NCBI GenBank assembly: GCA_002633005.1
Contig: NMRA01000748.1
Span: forward strand, 97,785 to 161,784
DNA from: Phoronis australis
Lineage: Eukaryota; Phoronida; Phoronidae
DNA length: 64,000 nt
Direction of reading: 5' to 3'
Positions 1-11,576 of the stretch are shown here, piece by piece. Below the pieces are notes generated by a model. The model worked only from the letters and a program-made list of their open reading frames with translations. It was not told the DNA's origin and did not search any database. The translations under genes and the position numbers were made by a program. Numbering within the stretch: the stretch's first letter is position 1; each line of letters begins with the position of its first letter.

Positions 1-1408
1 AAATTTACCAACATACGAGATTAGCACAGCATTAGAATGCCAGAAACAAATTTCTACTTGGAACTTTTCCTTCATAGTCACGAAGTAACACAAAGTATAC
101 ACCTGAAGACCTATGAAAATACAGAGGTCAATGTAAAATACTTAAATTGCCACTAGAGGCATACCGGTAGTCAGAATCATCCTAAAGTCGTCATCGTCCG
201 TTGTCAACAACACATAAATACACTTGCTAAATTTAGTAAAGATCCTGCAAACGGTTTGGGAGATACAGCCATGGGCGCAAAAAAAACTGCCACTAGGAGG
301 CGCCACAGTAATCAACGTCATGGGAAATTCAGCGTCAACCGTCCTCTTCATAGTAAGAACATACATGCAATTTTCACAATCATACTTAGAGCGATTTGGT
401 TGATAGAGGGGTGGACGCCAAAAAACCGACTCAAAAACAATAAAAATGGCCACTGGGTGTCGCAAACTAGGTCGAATCGATCCGAAAACGGGAGGAAAGC
501 GTCATCGCACTAATAGGTGCCTACATACCAAATTTCATGAAAATCCATTAAGGACTTGTGAAGATACAGAGGTAAACGTAAAAAATAAAATTGCCACTAG
601 GGGGCACACTGGTAGGCGGATCTGTCCAAAAGTCGTCATCGTCTGTTGTTAATATCATATCAATACACTTATTAAATTTCTTAAAGATCCTGCGAACGGT
701 TTAGGAGATACAGCCATAGGCGCAAACAAAACAAAACTGCCACTAGGAGGCGCCACAGTAAATGAAGACATCGGAATTTCACTGTCAGCCATCCTCTTCA
801 TAGTAAGAAATTACATGCTAATTTTCACAATAATCATTAGAGCGGTTTGGTTGATAGAGGGTGGACACCAAAAAGCAGACTAAAAAACAGTAAAAATGGC
901 CACTAGGTGGCTCAAAATACCTCGAATCCATCCGTGAGGATAGCGTCATCTCACTAACAGACATCTATATCGTCTGAAAATCATTGTCAGCTGTCTTCTT
1001 TATAGTAAACACATACATGCCTATTTGCACAATCATCCTTTGAGCGGTTGGTTGATAGAGGGGTGGACACACAAAAACAGACTCGAAAACACTAAAAATG
1101 GCCACTAGGTGGCGCAAACTATGTCGAATCCATCTGAAAACGGGAGGACAGCGTCATCTCACTAATAGGTGCCTACATACCAAATTTCATGAAAATCCGT
1201 TTAGGACTTTTGAAGATACAAAGGTAAGTGTAAAAAACTAAAATTGCCACTAGGGGGCACACCGGTAGTCGGATTCGTCCGAAAGTTCGCATATGCCGTC
1301 CCATTCATGAATGGAACATATGTGCTAAATTTCATGAACGTATGTCGAAGGGTTTTGGAGATAAAGCAGCGGACGCCGGACGCCGCCCGGACGGACGGAC
1401 GGACGGAG

Positions 1409-1438
1409 ATGCGTCCACATATAAATATGTGGGCGCAT
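1409..1438 (+). repeat. Terminal hairpin of array module D
   Basis: Inverted repeat of 14-base arms around AA: ATGCGTCCACATAT against ATATGTGGGCGCAT, 13 of 14 pairing. It follows an ACGG-rich run and is followed by AAAAATG, after which a further array unit begins. The same hairpin recurs at three other module D copies. Confidence 0.8.
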
Positions 1439-3396
1439 AAAAATGAAATTGGCACTATGGGGCACAGCGTTCACTGGATTGGCCTGAAAGACGCCGTCTG
1501 TTGTTAGCTTCATATCAATACAATTACTAAATTTAACAAAGATCATGCAGTGAGTTAAGGAGATGCAGCTATGGGCGCAAAACAAAACAAAACTATCACT
1601 AGGAGGCACCACAGTAGTCGAATACGTGATAGTCAACCGCCCTCTTCACACTGAGAAGATACATGCCAATTTTCAAAATCATCCTCAGAATGGTTTGGTC
1701 GATCGAGGGGTGGACGCCAAAAAACAGACTCGAAAACAAGAAAAATGGCCACTAGGTGGCAAAAAAGGACCTCGATTCCATCCGAAAACTGGAGGATAGC
1801 ATCATTTCACCAATAGATGCCTATATTCCAAATTTTCTGAAAATCTGTTGAGGACCTTTGAAGATACAGAGGTAAACCTAAAAAAACTAAAATTGCCACT
1901 AAGGGCACACTGGTAGTTAAATCCGTCCGAAACGTGTTGTCATCTGTTGTGAACACAATATAAATACACTTGCTAAATTTAGCAAAGATGCTGCAAAGGG
2001 TTTAGGAGATACAGGCATGGGCGCAAAAAAAACTGTCACTAGGAGGCACCACAGTCGTCAAAGTCATCAGAAAATCATAGTCAGCTTCGTAGTAAGAACG
2101 TATATGCCAATTTTCACAATCATCCTTAAAGCCATTTGGTTGATAGAGGGGTGGACTCCAAAAAAACAGACAAAAACAGCAAAGTGGCCGCTAGGTGGCA
2201 CAAACTATGTCAAATCCATCCGAAAACAGGATGATAGGGTCATCTCACTAATAAATGCTTATACGCCAAATTATATGACAATACGTTGAAGACCTTTGAA
2301 GATACAGAGGTAAACGTAAAAAACTGAAATTGCCACTAGAGGGCACACCGGTAGTCAGATGCGTCCGAAAGTCGTCGTCATCTATAGTCAACATCATATA
2401 AATACACTTGTTACATTTAGTAAAGTTTCTGCCAACGGTTCAGAACATACAGCCATGGGCGCAAAAAAAAACTGCCACTAGGAGGCGACACAGTAAAGTT
2501 GTCGGAAAATCATCGTCACCCGTCCACTTCATAGTAAAAACATATATGCCAAATTTCACAATTATTCTGAAAGCGGTTCGGTTGATAGAGGGGTGGACGC
2601 AAAGCCAGTAAATATGGCCACTAGGTAGCGCAAACTAGGTCGAATTCACCTGAAAACGAAGAGATAGCGTCACCTCACTAACAGAACCCTGTACACCAAA
2701 TTTTATGAAAATACATTGAGGACCTTTGAAGATACAGAGGTAAACGTAAAAAAATTAAATTGCCACTAAGTGGCACACCAGTAGTCAGATGTGTCCGAAA
2801 GTCGTAGTCGTTCGTTGTCATCGCCATATAAATGCACTTACTAAAATTAGTAAAGATCCTATAAACGGTTTAGGAGAGATAGCCATAGGCGCAAAAAAAA
2901 AATAAACTGCCACTAGGAGGCGCCACAGTAGTTGAAGTCCTCGGAAAATCATCGTCAACTGTCGTCTTCACAGTAAGAATATACATGCCAGTTTTCACAA
3001 TCATACTTAGAGCGGTTTGGTTTAGAGAGGTGGACGCTAAAAAGCAGACTCAAAAACAGTAATAATGGCCTCTAGGTGGCGCAAAGTACGTCAAATCCAT
3101 CTGAAAACGAAAAGTTACTGTTGCCTCACTAATAGATGCCAATAAACCAAATTTTGTGAAAATATATTGAGGAGCTTTGAAGATACATGAGGTAAACGTA
3201 AAAACCTAAAATTGCCACTAGGGGGCACACCGGTAATCGGATCTGTCCGAAAGTTCGCTCATGCCGTCCCATCAATGAAAGGAACACATTGTGCAAAATT
3301 TCATGAACATACGTCAATTGGTTTTGGAGATAGAGCAGCGGACGCCAGACGGACGCCGCCCGGACGGACGGACGGACGGACGGAGATGACGGCATA

Positions 3397-3426
3397 ATGC
3401 GTGTACATATAAATATGTGGGTGCAT
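3397..3426 (+). repeat. Terminal hairpin of module D at the array's right edge
   Basis: Second copy of the palindrome, with about 10 of 14 arm positions pairing. Array similarity stops directly after it, so the hairpin coincides with the element boundary. Confidence 0.75.
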
Positions 3427-3430
3427 AAAA

Positions 3431-3715
3431 ATAATTTTCTTGTTTGTTATGACTATAAAAAATTCCCAGACTCTTGGTTGGTTTGCCAGTCCACTTGAAG
3501 CTATAAAGTGGTTCAGAACACTCTTTTTCCCAACCTAAATATAACCCTTCACATTTCTGAATACTTAGCTAGAGACCAGAGAGAAAACCAAAATGTTCCA
3601 TAAAATTTTAGGCAATTCATGCCTGAATTTTTATAATGAAGCAATAATATAGAGGCATCTACATACTGGAGAATTTTAACTTCTGAATCAGTTTTCTTAA
3701 CTCATACGCCTTTAA
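3431..3715. other. Unique spacer between array and LINE
   Basis: About 285 bases of AT-rich sequence with no recognisable coding or repeat content. Confidence 0.5.
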
Positions 3716-4381
3716 TTAAACTACAATATTCCTTATATAATTAGCCATAAGTTCAACAGCTAGGCAAAATAATGGACCCGACAATGAATCACCCTGTCTT
3801 ACACCCCTTTCTAAACCAAAATAACCTATAGTAAAACCGTCATTAACAACACAAGCAGTTGGTTTATTGTAAATTCTTTCTACCCATCTTGTAAAACCAT
3901 GTCCAAAATTAAAAGCCTTCAAAGCTTTAAAAATAAAATCCCATTTTATTGTATCATTCGCCTTGTAAAAGTCCAAAAATAGAATGTGTCCTTGACCATT
4001 AGTAATGTTTGTATAAGAAATTATATGCTAAATGATATGTATAATGTATCCTAGGTTGTTTGACCTGAGTGAACCAATTTTCCCAAAATATTATTTACAC
4101 GGGCTGTGAGAACTTTCGCAAGTATTTTAAAATCAGTATTTAATAAAGATATTGGAGGCCAATTATCCAAGGACTGTAGCTCGGCATCATCTTTTGACTT
4201 GCAATGGGTAGTAGTGTTATTGCTCCTTGCCTCTTTGACGCCCCCACTGTTCAAAAGCTTCAAGTAAAGGGTTTTTAACTTCATGCCAGAAACATTTATA
4301 AAATTCATTTCCAGGAGACTTATTATTTTCACAAATTTTAAAAACTTCAAAAAATTCACCCTCTCTTAAAGGTTCATCCAC
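3716..4381 (-). pseudogene. Decayed non-LTR retrotransposon reverse transcriptase (Tx1/L1-like)
   Basis: Minus-strand translation in three frames gives ordered blocks of a LINE reverse transcriptase. From 4381 down: a stretch with NNKSPGNEFYKCFWHEVK (the usual NKSPG..EFYK.FW block). From about 4230: LQSLDNWPPISLLNTDFKIL (the usual L.NWRPISLLN.DYKIL block). From 3976: a DFYKA..TIKWDFI block, then GYFGLERGVRQGDSLSGPLF and a LAVE.MANYIRN tail. The wording of these blocks resembles the Tx1/L1 side of the non-LTR tree. The catalytic ADD box, endonuclease and 3' end are absent; frame breaks lie near 4220 and 3980-4050. It is a dead, truncated fragment. Confidence 0.85.
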
Positions 4382-4400
4382 TTCTTCAAAATCACTGGAT

Positions 4401-4475
4401 GGTACATCGCTGGTTTGTACATCGCTGGTTGGTACATCGCTGGTTGGTACATCGCTGGTTGGTACAACATCTGGA
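4401..4475. repeat. 15-bp minisatellite, five units
   Basis: Unit GGTACATCGCTGGTT at 4401, 4416 (one change), 4431 and 4446, then a degenerate fifth unit. The 15-base period keeps frame with the adjacent minus-strand LINE frame, where it reads as tandem TSDVP residues. Confidence 0.9.
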
Positions 4476-4599
4476 GTAGGGCATGGAATTTCCATCTGAC
4501 GATCTGTGAAAACAGAGGAGTAACAAGATTCTGACCTGATTTCAGTGAAGATTTATTGCTGCATAGTGAGTTGCAATGCAAAGCCAAGTTAGGACTGAT

Positions 4600-6119
4600 A
4601 AATCGTTCTACACTCCTTGGGCTCGGCTCAGAAGTGTTTTAGCAGCCGTACATTTCAAAAACTAGGTCAAACATCTACCTATGCAAAAAAGAATGTTGAA
4701 TTCAGGAAATTGGGTTCCCAATAACAAAAAGTATACACTGTGTTCAATTGTCACAAAAAACAACATTGAACACACTCATGACAATAAACTATGGCACCCA
4801 AGGTACTATGGCAATTAAAATTCAAAAATATTGAATCAGTAAGCTTCATTCAATGTAAGGTGTTACACAGAAACCTGCCTTCACTTCAAAAAAACGTCCT
4901 TTAATCTTGGAGAACTAGCCCATATAATACTGACGACAACTTCTTCCAAATTCCTGATTAAAAGACGATTTCTGGGCTTTGGAAGAAATGACAAATCGTT
5001 ACTGACTTAGGCATTGCTTAGCACCCAATATGATCAATCAAGCTGCTGAACCTGGTAGCAAACTATTCTTCCGAAGCCCAAAAATCATTTAAAATTGGAA
5101 AACGGAACAAGTCGAGACCTTTTATTATGCTAGATGGCAAGTGGTCCAAATCAACAATCAATTTCTTGACAGAAGGCCGTGAGGTTAACACAACCTTCAT
5201 CCAGCTTCGATTTTGTTCTTAGGTAGTACAGACTATCCCAACAACATAGAAGAACTTGATTCACTTCCACAATTGACTTGGGTAAGTTTAACCCAGGTTT
5301 GGTGCAAACGAAGAACTACAAGGTCAGATGGCAGTCTGAAAGGTTAAGTTTACAACATAACCTTGATGTGAGCTCTGTCTGTCATGAGCCTTAATCATAA
5401 ATGGACCACTCCATGTGTTCTAAACCTGTCACAGCAAAGTGAATTTTAAACTACAATGGTGAAGTCAGGTGCAGATGGGTACAGCAAATCATACCCAGAC
5501 GACAGTCTTTTTCTTCCTGCCCATCACTCGGTAGACTTCTTGCATCACACACACGACTCACCTGAAGGCCCAAACCTACAAAATAAATTTCATTTTATAC
5601 CAGGAAAGCAACATGTTCCAAGTATAATGAAGGTCCATAACCTTAAAGTATGCATGTTGTAATGAGCCCAAAACAGTGGTCTTTCGAATGAAAGCTGGTT
5701 GTAGCAACGTTTTAGACATTTGGGCCTGAGATAATAACTTACAGTCAATGTCAAGTCCATTATAGTATGCGATTAACTGAGTAACTTATAGACTTGTTTA
5801 GTAACACAAGCAACACGGATCGCTGATATGTCCCACTTACCAGATACAGCTCTAGTTACAAGGTATGATTGTTACTTTAACATTCCCACTAAACGGAGCA
5901 ATGCTGGTAAACATAATAAAGATTTCTATACGGTATGCAAAGCAAGTCAGTAACCAATACACCTTCCACCACTCACCTTTTACCATGATTCCTCAAACAG
6001 TTTGGAAGTTAGCAAAGCAGGTAACAGAATACACAAAATGTCAGAGGGGTCCTAGCGTATGTTTAATCCATCTCAAACAGGGCAGGTGCAGTTGGCTTAT
6101 TATTTGCCAAATTTCATGA
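4600..6119. other. No gene recognised
   Basis: AT-rich, with only short frames of unconvincing composition. No RNA gene or recent repeat seen. Confidence 0.4.
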
Positions 6120-7090
6120 GCATCCACCAACGAATGTTAGACAACAAGATAAACCACAGAAAAACAAAACTGCCACCAGGTGATTCCGTAGTTAAAATTA
6201 CATCTGTCTAAAGATCATGCCAGTTGTACTCTCCCAAACAGACACACATGCCAATTTCATGGCGATCCATCGGGGAACTTTTATTGAGCTTCAGGCACAA
6301 AATAAAATGGCCACAGCAGTTGGCCCGTTTGAAAATCGTCGTCAACCAAGCATTTCCTAGTAGGAACACACATGCTAATCTCCAAAGATACATAAGAAAG
6401 CGTGAAAAATGAATTTGCCACTAGGGGAACAGGGGTAGTCGGATCCATCCGAAAGTTGTCGGCATCCAATGTCAGTCTCATAGAAACACACTAGTAAGAG
6501 TAACAAAAACCCTGGAAAAGATTTTGGAGACATAATCTGCGACACAAAACAACAAAACAACAAAACTGCCATTTAGGAATGTCATTGCAAAAGGAACCAC
6601 TAGAAAATCAGTGTTAGCAGTGCTCTTCCCAGTAGGAATGCATGTTACATCAATTTTCACAATGATCCTTAAGAGCAATTTGCTTGAAAGATAAGTGGAC
6701 GCCATAAACAGACTTGAAAATAAATAAAAAATGGCCACTAAATGGCATACAATATGCCGAAACTATTCGAAAATGAGGTGTCATCCATTGACCCTTTAAA
6801 AGAAATCTATCACCCATATTTTGAGAAAATCTGTCAAGATCTGCAAAGCACAAAAATTACCACAAAGGTGCACAGCGCCATTCAGATGTGCCCGGAAGTC
6901 ATCGCCATTCATTGTCACTTTTATGGAAATGTGACTTAACACACTTCGCGTAAGGGGTTCAGGAGATACAGCCACGGACCCAAAAAGAAACAAAACTGGC
7001 AATAGATTTGGGGCCACAGTAATCGGCGCCATCCAAAAATCACCATGAGCCATAACTTTCCAAGTAAGAGCACATAAAAATTTCATAATG
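6120..7090 (+). repeat. Degenerate relative of the modular array
   Basis: Weathered subunits remain recognisable: AAACTGCCACCAGGTG near 6167, TTGCCACTAGGGGAACAG near 6415, ATGGCCACTAAATGGC near 6732 and CAGGAGATACAGCCA near 6960. Spacing is still roughly 150 or its multiples. Many substitutions suggest an older insertion than 1-3430 or 43837-47335. Confidence 0.75.
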
Positions 7091-7230
7091 GTGTTCTGAA
7101 TTCAACGTTTTTGTGATGGAAAGCAGGTATATCCGCTTAGTACTTAAAAGTATTTCACCAAGCATTGTCACAGACCCAAAAGGTGATATGACTGATCGTA
7201 TAGCTTTTGGTATATATGACACTAAATTCA

Positions 7231-9304
7231 TTGCGCCTGAATAATTCTTTCTGGAAAATTAATATGAATAATATACATTATTACACGACCACTTATACTT
7301 TGACATCGTGGTGCTAAAACTTCCAAAGGGGTCATATAAGAACACAAACAACGGCCAATTCTCCGTACGTATCAGGCTATCGGGTCCTCGAGAGAGAAAT
7401 AGTAATTGTGAACATGGGCATGTTGCAATATTGCTCTCCCTCAGTCCATTACTCTCGGGATCGGTCCCTATTTTGTGTTAAGCTTTGCAACATTCAGAAA
7501 GACCTGATATACATATTTGACTACACTAAGCTGAAAAAGGACACAAACGCAACAAATGGCTCAGATTTTGTCAGAAAATGCTGAACTGTGAAAAGGTTCT
7601 GCGGTAAAGGTAAGATGCAAGTATGAGCCAAACCTAATCAAAATTGAAGAAACTAGAGCTTTGACAGCCTGCTGAATCTGGATGGACCTACTGATGTCAG
7701 ACAATGGAGCCCAAAGTACAATACAGCTCAACTAAGCACGGGTGTATAGCATACATTAATTTTACAAGTGCAACACCAACAGGTCCAGAACATAAAAGCA
7801 TGCACACCATGCAGACCCAACGGGGAGTTATGACAACAAAAATCCCACAACATTCAAAAGCAAATTCAACATAACTCTGAATGCTTGTAACTTTGCTGAA
7901 AAGCTACAACATTGAGGTAATGCCCAGGGCACTAAGATTGGCAAGCCTCATCGAATAACGTTTTGATGCGTTGGAACAATGCCGTGCAAATTTGTCACTA
8001 AAAAATCTTTGACTCAGTGCTCATTTCAATTATCGGGCGCTTTAAGTGTGCTCCCTTTGCACTGAGTATTTACTCTATTTAAAAAAGTGCCCATATGTGA
8101 CCAGTGCTTGTGACTTTGTCTTTGGAGGTAAATGAACTTAGGATACGACTCTTAAAAATTATGAGAAAAGACAAATTCTTTTATTGCCAGTAGAACGAGT
8201 CTTAGTATGTGTCAATTTTGACAACAGGGCCATGAACAAACTACCAGAAGGTACGTGTTACCCCTTTACAACGTCCAAGGTGATAACTGCAATTGTGACC
8301 CACTTTATGTATATGAAAGTGCGCCTCACGATTTTGAAAATCAATTTGATAAAAACAAACTACAGATTGGCACTAGTGCAAGCAGTGAGAGCTTAAGGAC
8401 TAAAGATTCAATATTGTCTTTTGTATAGTTCCCTCTACAGTAGAGGGTGAGAATTTTACAGGTTTGACAATTAAGCTCTGAGAATGTGGTGTACTAGAAC
8501 ACCGTGTAAAGCTTGTCATTCGTGTGAAACATGGCATGTAGAACGTGGCAAAAACGTGTAATTTTCGTTCCAATAATCCACTACGCATATCAAACGTGGC
8601 GCTTTTTCCACGCTAGCGTGTAATCTGTGTCATTGACATGGTAGTGACCACACACTTGGTCTGATGGTGGACAAACCATTGTTTTGTTTATAGTAGATCA
8701 CTATGTATCATGCGATACTTAAATCAAACTTATCGCAGAATAAAGGTATTTCTTCTTTTAGTCACTGTTTATTGTGAAATGTAAATAATCCAAAATGTGG
8801 TAATAATGTAGAACTTCAAAACCATAATGATGTTAAACAATTCTTACCACAGACTGTTGTAACTAAATTTTCTTACATCTAGAAAAAAGTTAATACAGAA
8901 ATATAACTTTATAAGTTCTAACATAAAAGTTCTAATGTATGTCGTGAACGATTACGTGTCATGAGCAGAGCAACACTAAAAAGTAGGGCTAAAGCCCCCT
9001 AGCCCCCTATGGTGCGCCGCCCATGCGTGTATGTGTATGTATTTAAGTTAGAGTCATGTCAGTTGCTTGAAGACAGTTTATAAATGAATTGAAATGGAGA
9101 ACATATGCACTTTGCAACATTTTTTGAACTAGCAAGAGCTTTTCAACAATTGTTATATCATCAAGCTCAGGTTTATTTTGCAGCCCAAACCTGTGAAAAT
9201 ATCAAAGTGCACAAATGTCTTATCCTTATCCTAGCCGACTCAAAATGTGAGTTGATGCTATAACAACAATACGCATCTTGAAGTGAAATTTTTTTAGAAT
9301 GACT
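7231..9304. other. No gene recognised
   Basis: Nothing with family resemblance on either strand. Near 8990-9030 a short run (GGGCTAAAGCCCCCTAGCCC, then TGGTGCGCCGCCCATG) resembles 56985-57020, suggesting ends of a degenerate dispersed element. Confidence 0.35.
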
Positions 9305-9858
9305 AAAAATGGCAAAAGTTGCACTTCAAAATTGAAGGTATATAACCAAGACATAGATGTGCAATCAAAATATGGTGATCATGTATTTAAAATTCAAAAC
9401 TGACAAAATTGCGTGCATTATTCGTATCGTCTCAAGCTATCAAACTTGAAGAAATTGCTTGGCAGGTATTTTCAGGTGATTTGCTGTCTATTCTTTTTCA
9501 AAATACTTTCCAACTGAATTTTAACCTTTATGATATCTCGAACCTTATTCACAAAAACTGGCCATTTTTACAATATTTCTCATGTGTTTAGCAAAATACC
9601 TTATCTTCATTCTTGGTGAACTTCAAATACAAACTATATACTGTGTGGCGAGACAAAAAAGGTTTTATTACAAGAACCACCTTGGCACTGCACAACCGCG
9701 TCGATATTTGTTTACTACTTATCTAAGGTCACCACAATCAATCGAATCTCCCACCAGGTACAAATCAGCTTTGCATACGCTCAGTTTTTTCATTCATCAA
9801 AACGCCGTAGCATTGAGTCAATGAGGTGTACTTATGACAGAATGGTGCAGGGGAAAAC
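9305..9858 (+). repeat. Segmental duplication block A, copy 1
   Basis: Near-identical to 11009-11576, with point changes and one small replacement near 9725-9740 (copy 2 has extra bases near 11432-11455). A frame that stays open in copy 2 is stopped here by TGA near 9400. The following block B joins directly, whereas in copy 2 a 952-bp stretch intervenes. Confidence 0.9.
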
Positions 9859-10116
9859 TGTGGAGTACAATCATGGTACTGAACCAAAAAACAGTTCAAA
9901 ATAACCAATTAGGAATTAATATACAACTGAAGATGAGTGGCTGAAACAAGACGGTTGCACATTCCAACTTCATATATTACCTGGATAGTCAACCATTTCT
10001 ACTTTGACTCTCTTGTTTTTTGTAACAATCCTACTTAACTGTTTAAAAAAGGACCATTGCAGGAGAAGTTTATCAAGCCATTGTCAAGCAGAATATGTAC
10101 ATACCAAACTTCTGTT

Positions 10117-10600
10117 AAGGCCCTTTCATATTGATTTACCTCTGGTCTGAGCGGCACGTCGACGTAAACAGCGCATTTTACTGGACCGTTCATACTGGCT
10201 TCGGTAGTTAATGAACAGTGCAAGGTTGCGCTGCACGCTAAGATTTTTTTCAATGTGATAATTTGGGAACATTTACATTAATTTGCTAATTGACATTAAC
10301 TTTATTTTTAAATCAATTGGTTATTATTTGAGCAAAATATAAACAGCTATTAGTGACCGCACTTAACCCTATAATTGTTGACGATAACAGTGGCACCTGG
10401 CGATAACTTCAATTGGACCGAAGTTAACTGTTCATACTGCACCGAAGCATTGACGCTGCGCTGTTAAATCCACCTGTTAACTGCGATCATGTTAACTGGA
10501 GTTGTTAACTTCAATCCAGGACCAAAGTTAAGCGTTCGCACTGACCACTTGACTAACTCCCCAATCCAGTGACGCGTCAACGTTAGTATGAAAGGCCCTT
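10117..10600. mobile_element. MITE-like element, copy 1 (484 bp)
   Basis: Ends are inverted repeats: AAGGCCCTTTCATA on the left and, read from the right, AAGGGCCTTTCATA (13 of 14). The interior holds further partly inverted words such as TTCATACTG and GTTAAC-rich stretches. No transposase frame. A minus-strand frame across 10035-10253 spans the left end and looks incidental. A target-site duplication is not clear; CTG flanks both sides in the second copy. Confidence 0.55.
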
Positions 10601-10719
10601 GACAGCTAAACCAACTCTAACTCAGTATTTGGACATTTGGAAACACAGTCAAATCTTTTGTTGCAAATTCTTTGATGTTCTTAATTGAACATGTTAGTCA
10701 TTCATATTGGGTGAATTAC

Positions 10720-10879
10720 CTCCCAGCAGCCTTCTCAGATCTGCAAACCTATCTAAAGTGTATCTTCGTTGAAGAGTTCTGTCATAAATTCCCATCAGTA
10801 CACGTTTGCCATGTATTTTTATACGTTTGCCAATGTTCTTCATTCTAGCGAGAATATCTGGTGGATCTTCTGATAGCAT
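10720..10879 (-). CDS. Candidate first coding exon, unknown protein (copy 1)
   Basis: Starts MLSEDPPDILARMKNIGKRI and continues through a basic region to ...YTLDRFADLRRLLGG. A splice donor G|GTAATT lies at 10719, leaving 53 codons plus one base. Composition is protein-like, and the frame is kept in the duplicate at 13446-13605 with a single residue change (Thr to Asn). No family recognised and no downstream exon identified. Conservation between copies mostly reflects recent duplication, so it is weak evidence for function. Confidence 0.3.
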
Positions 10880-10993
10880 ATCATAATTTTACACATTTGC
10901 AACTCAAATTAACACATTTTATACGTGAACGTGACATTTTTTTACACATTTGACATGTAATGTATCCTATTTTTACACGTTTTAAATGCTAGC

Positions 10994-10994
10994 N
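10994..10994. other. Single ambiguous base at the duplication junction
   Basis: One N separates block B copy 1 from block A copy 2. Placed exactly at the join of two near-identical segments, it is the pattern expected if an assembler stitched two haplotypes or repeat copies. Confidence 0.7.
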
Positions 10995-11008
10995 AACGAC
11001 TTATATTC

Positions 11009-11576
11009 AAAAATGGCAAAAGTTGCACTTCAAAATTGAAGGTATATAAGCAAAACATAGATGAGCAATCAAAATATGATGATCATGTATTTAAAATTCA
11101 AAACCGCCAAAATTGCGTGCATTATTCGTATCGTCTCGAGCTATCAAACTTGAAGAAATTGCTTGGCAGGTATTGTCAGGTGATTTGCTGTCTATTCTTT
11201 TTCAAAATACTTTCCAACTAAATTTTCACCTTTATGATATCTCAAACCTTATTCACAAAAACTGGCCATTTTTACAATATTTCTCATGTGTTTAGCAAAA
11301 TACCTTATCTTCATTCTTGATGAACTTCAAATACAAAACATATACCGTGTAGCGAGACAAAAAAGGTTTTATTACAAGAACCACCTTGGCACTGCACAAC
11401 CGCGTGGATATTTGTTTACTACTTATCTGAGGTCAAAGGTTAAAGGGATTTCAATCAAATCGAATCTCCCGCCAGGTACAAATCAGCTTTGCATACGCTC
11501 AGTTCTTTCATTCATCAAAACGCCGTAGCATTGAGTCAATGAGGTGTACTTATGACAGAATGGTGCAGGGGAAAAC
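11009..11576 (+). repeat. Segmental duplication block A, copy 2
   Basis: Duplicate of 9305-9858. In this copy a plus-strand frame from about 11000 to 11221 is open, including ...YSYRLELSNLKKLLGR followed by GTATTG, a possible donor. No known family is recognised. Confidence 0.9.

Larger units (their letters stand above)
1..3430 (+). repeat. Modular tandem array of ~150-bp subunits (locus 1)
   Basis: Three diverged subunit types alternate. Type A starts GGCCACTAGGTGGCGC, type B starts TTGCCACTAGGGGGCACACC and type C starts CTGCCACTAGGAGGCGCC. Openers at 149, 289, 449, 593, 739 and 899 give steps of 140, 160, 144, 146 and 160 bases, a higher-order unit of about 445-450 bp. All three share a layout: the motif, a divergent centre, then a tail such as AGGAGATACAG, GTTGATAGAGGGGTGGACGCC or CTTTGAAGATACAGAGGTAAACG. 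Two type D modules (about 1243-1443 and 3205-3430) carry ACGG-rich runs and a terminal hairpin. After 3430 the sequence becomes unrelated, so this is the right edge; the left edge lies outside the window. Long frames here show no protein resemblance. Confidence 0.9.
9858..10993 (+). repeat. Segmental duplication block B, copy 1
   Basis: Near-identical to 12529-13719. It lacks 57 bases (13270-13326 in copy 2) immediately after the right end of the MITE-like element. It ends at a single N (10994), where copy 2 continues into different sequence. Confidence 0.9.

Noticed and set aside
142-3395. Numerous 60-107-codon frames on both strands inside the modular array
   Set aside because: They follow the repeat periodicity, appear on both strands and change between copies; no protein resemblance.
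5555-5590. Tiny minus-strand exon (14 bp) between good-looking splice signals
   Set aside because: Acceptor and donor look fine, but 14 bases cannot be supported without transcripts, and neighbours show no phase-compatible exon.
10035-10253. 72-codon minus frame conserved in both duplication copies
   Set aside because: It crosses the left end of the MITE-like element; conservation is explained by recent duplication.
11000-11221. Plus-strand frame ending YSYRLELSNLKKLLGR with a possible donor
   Set aside because: Closed by a stop in the other duplicate and without recognisable family; kept only as a note under the duplication.
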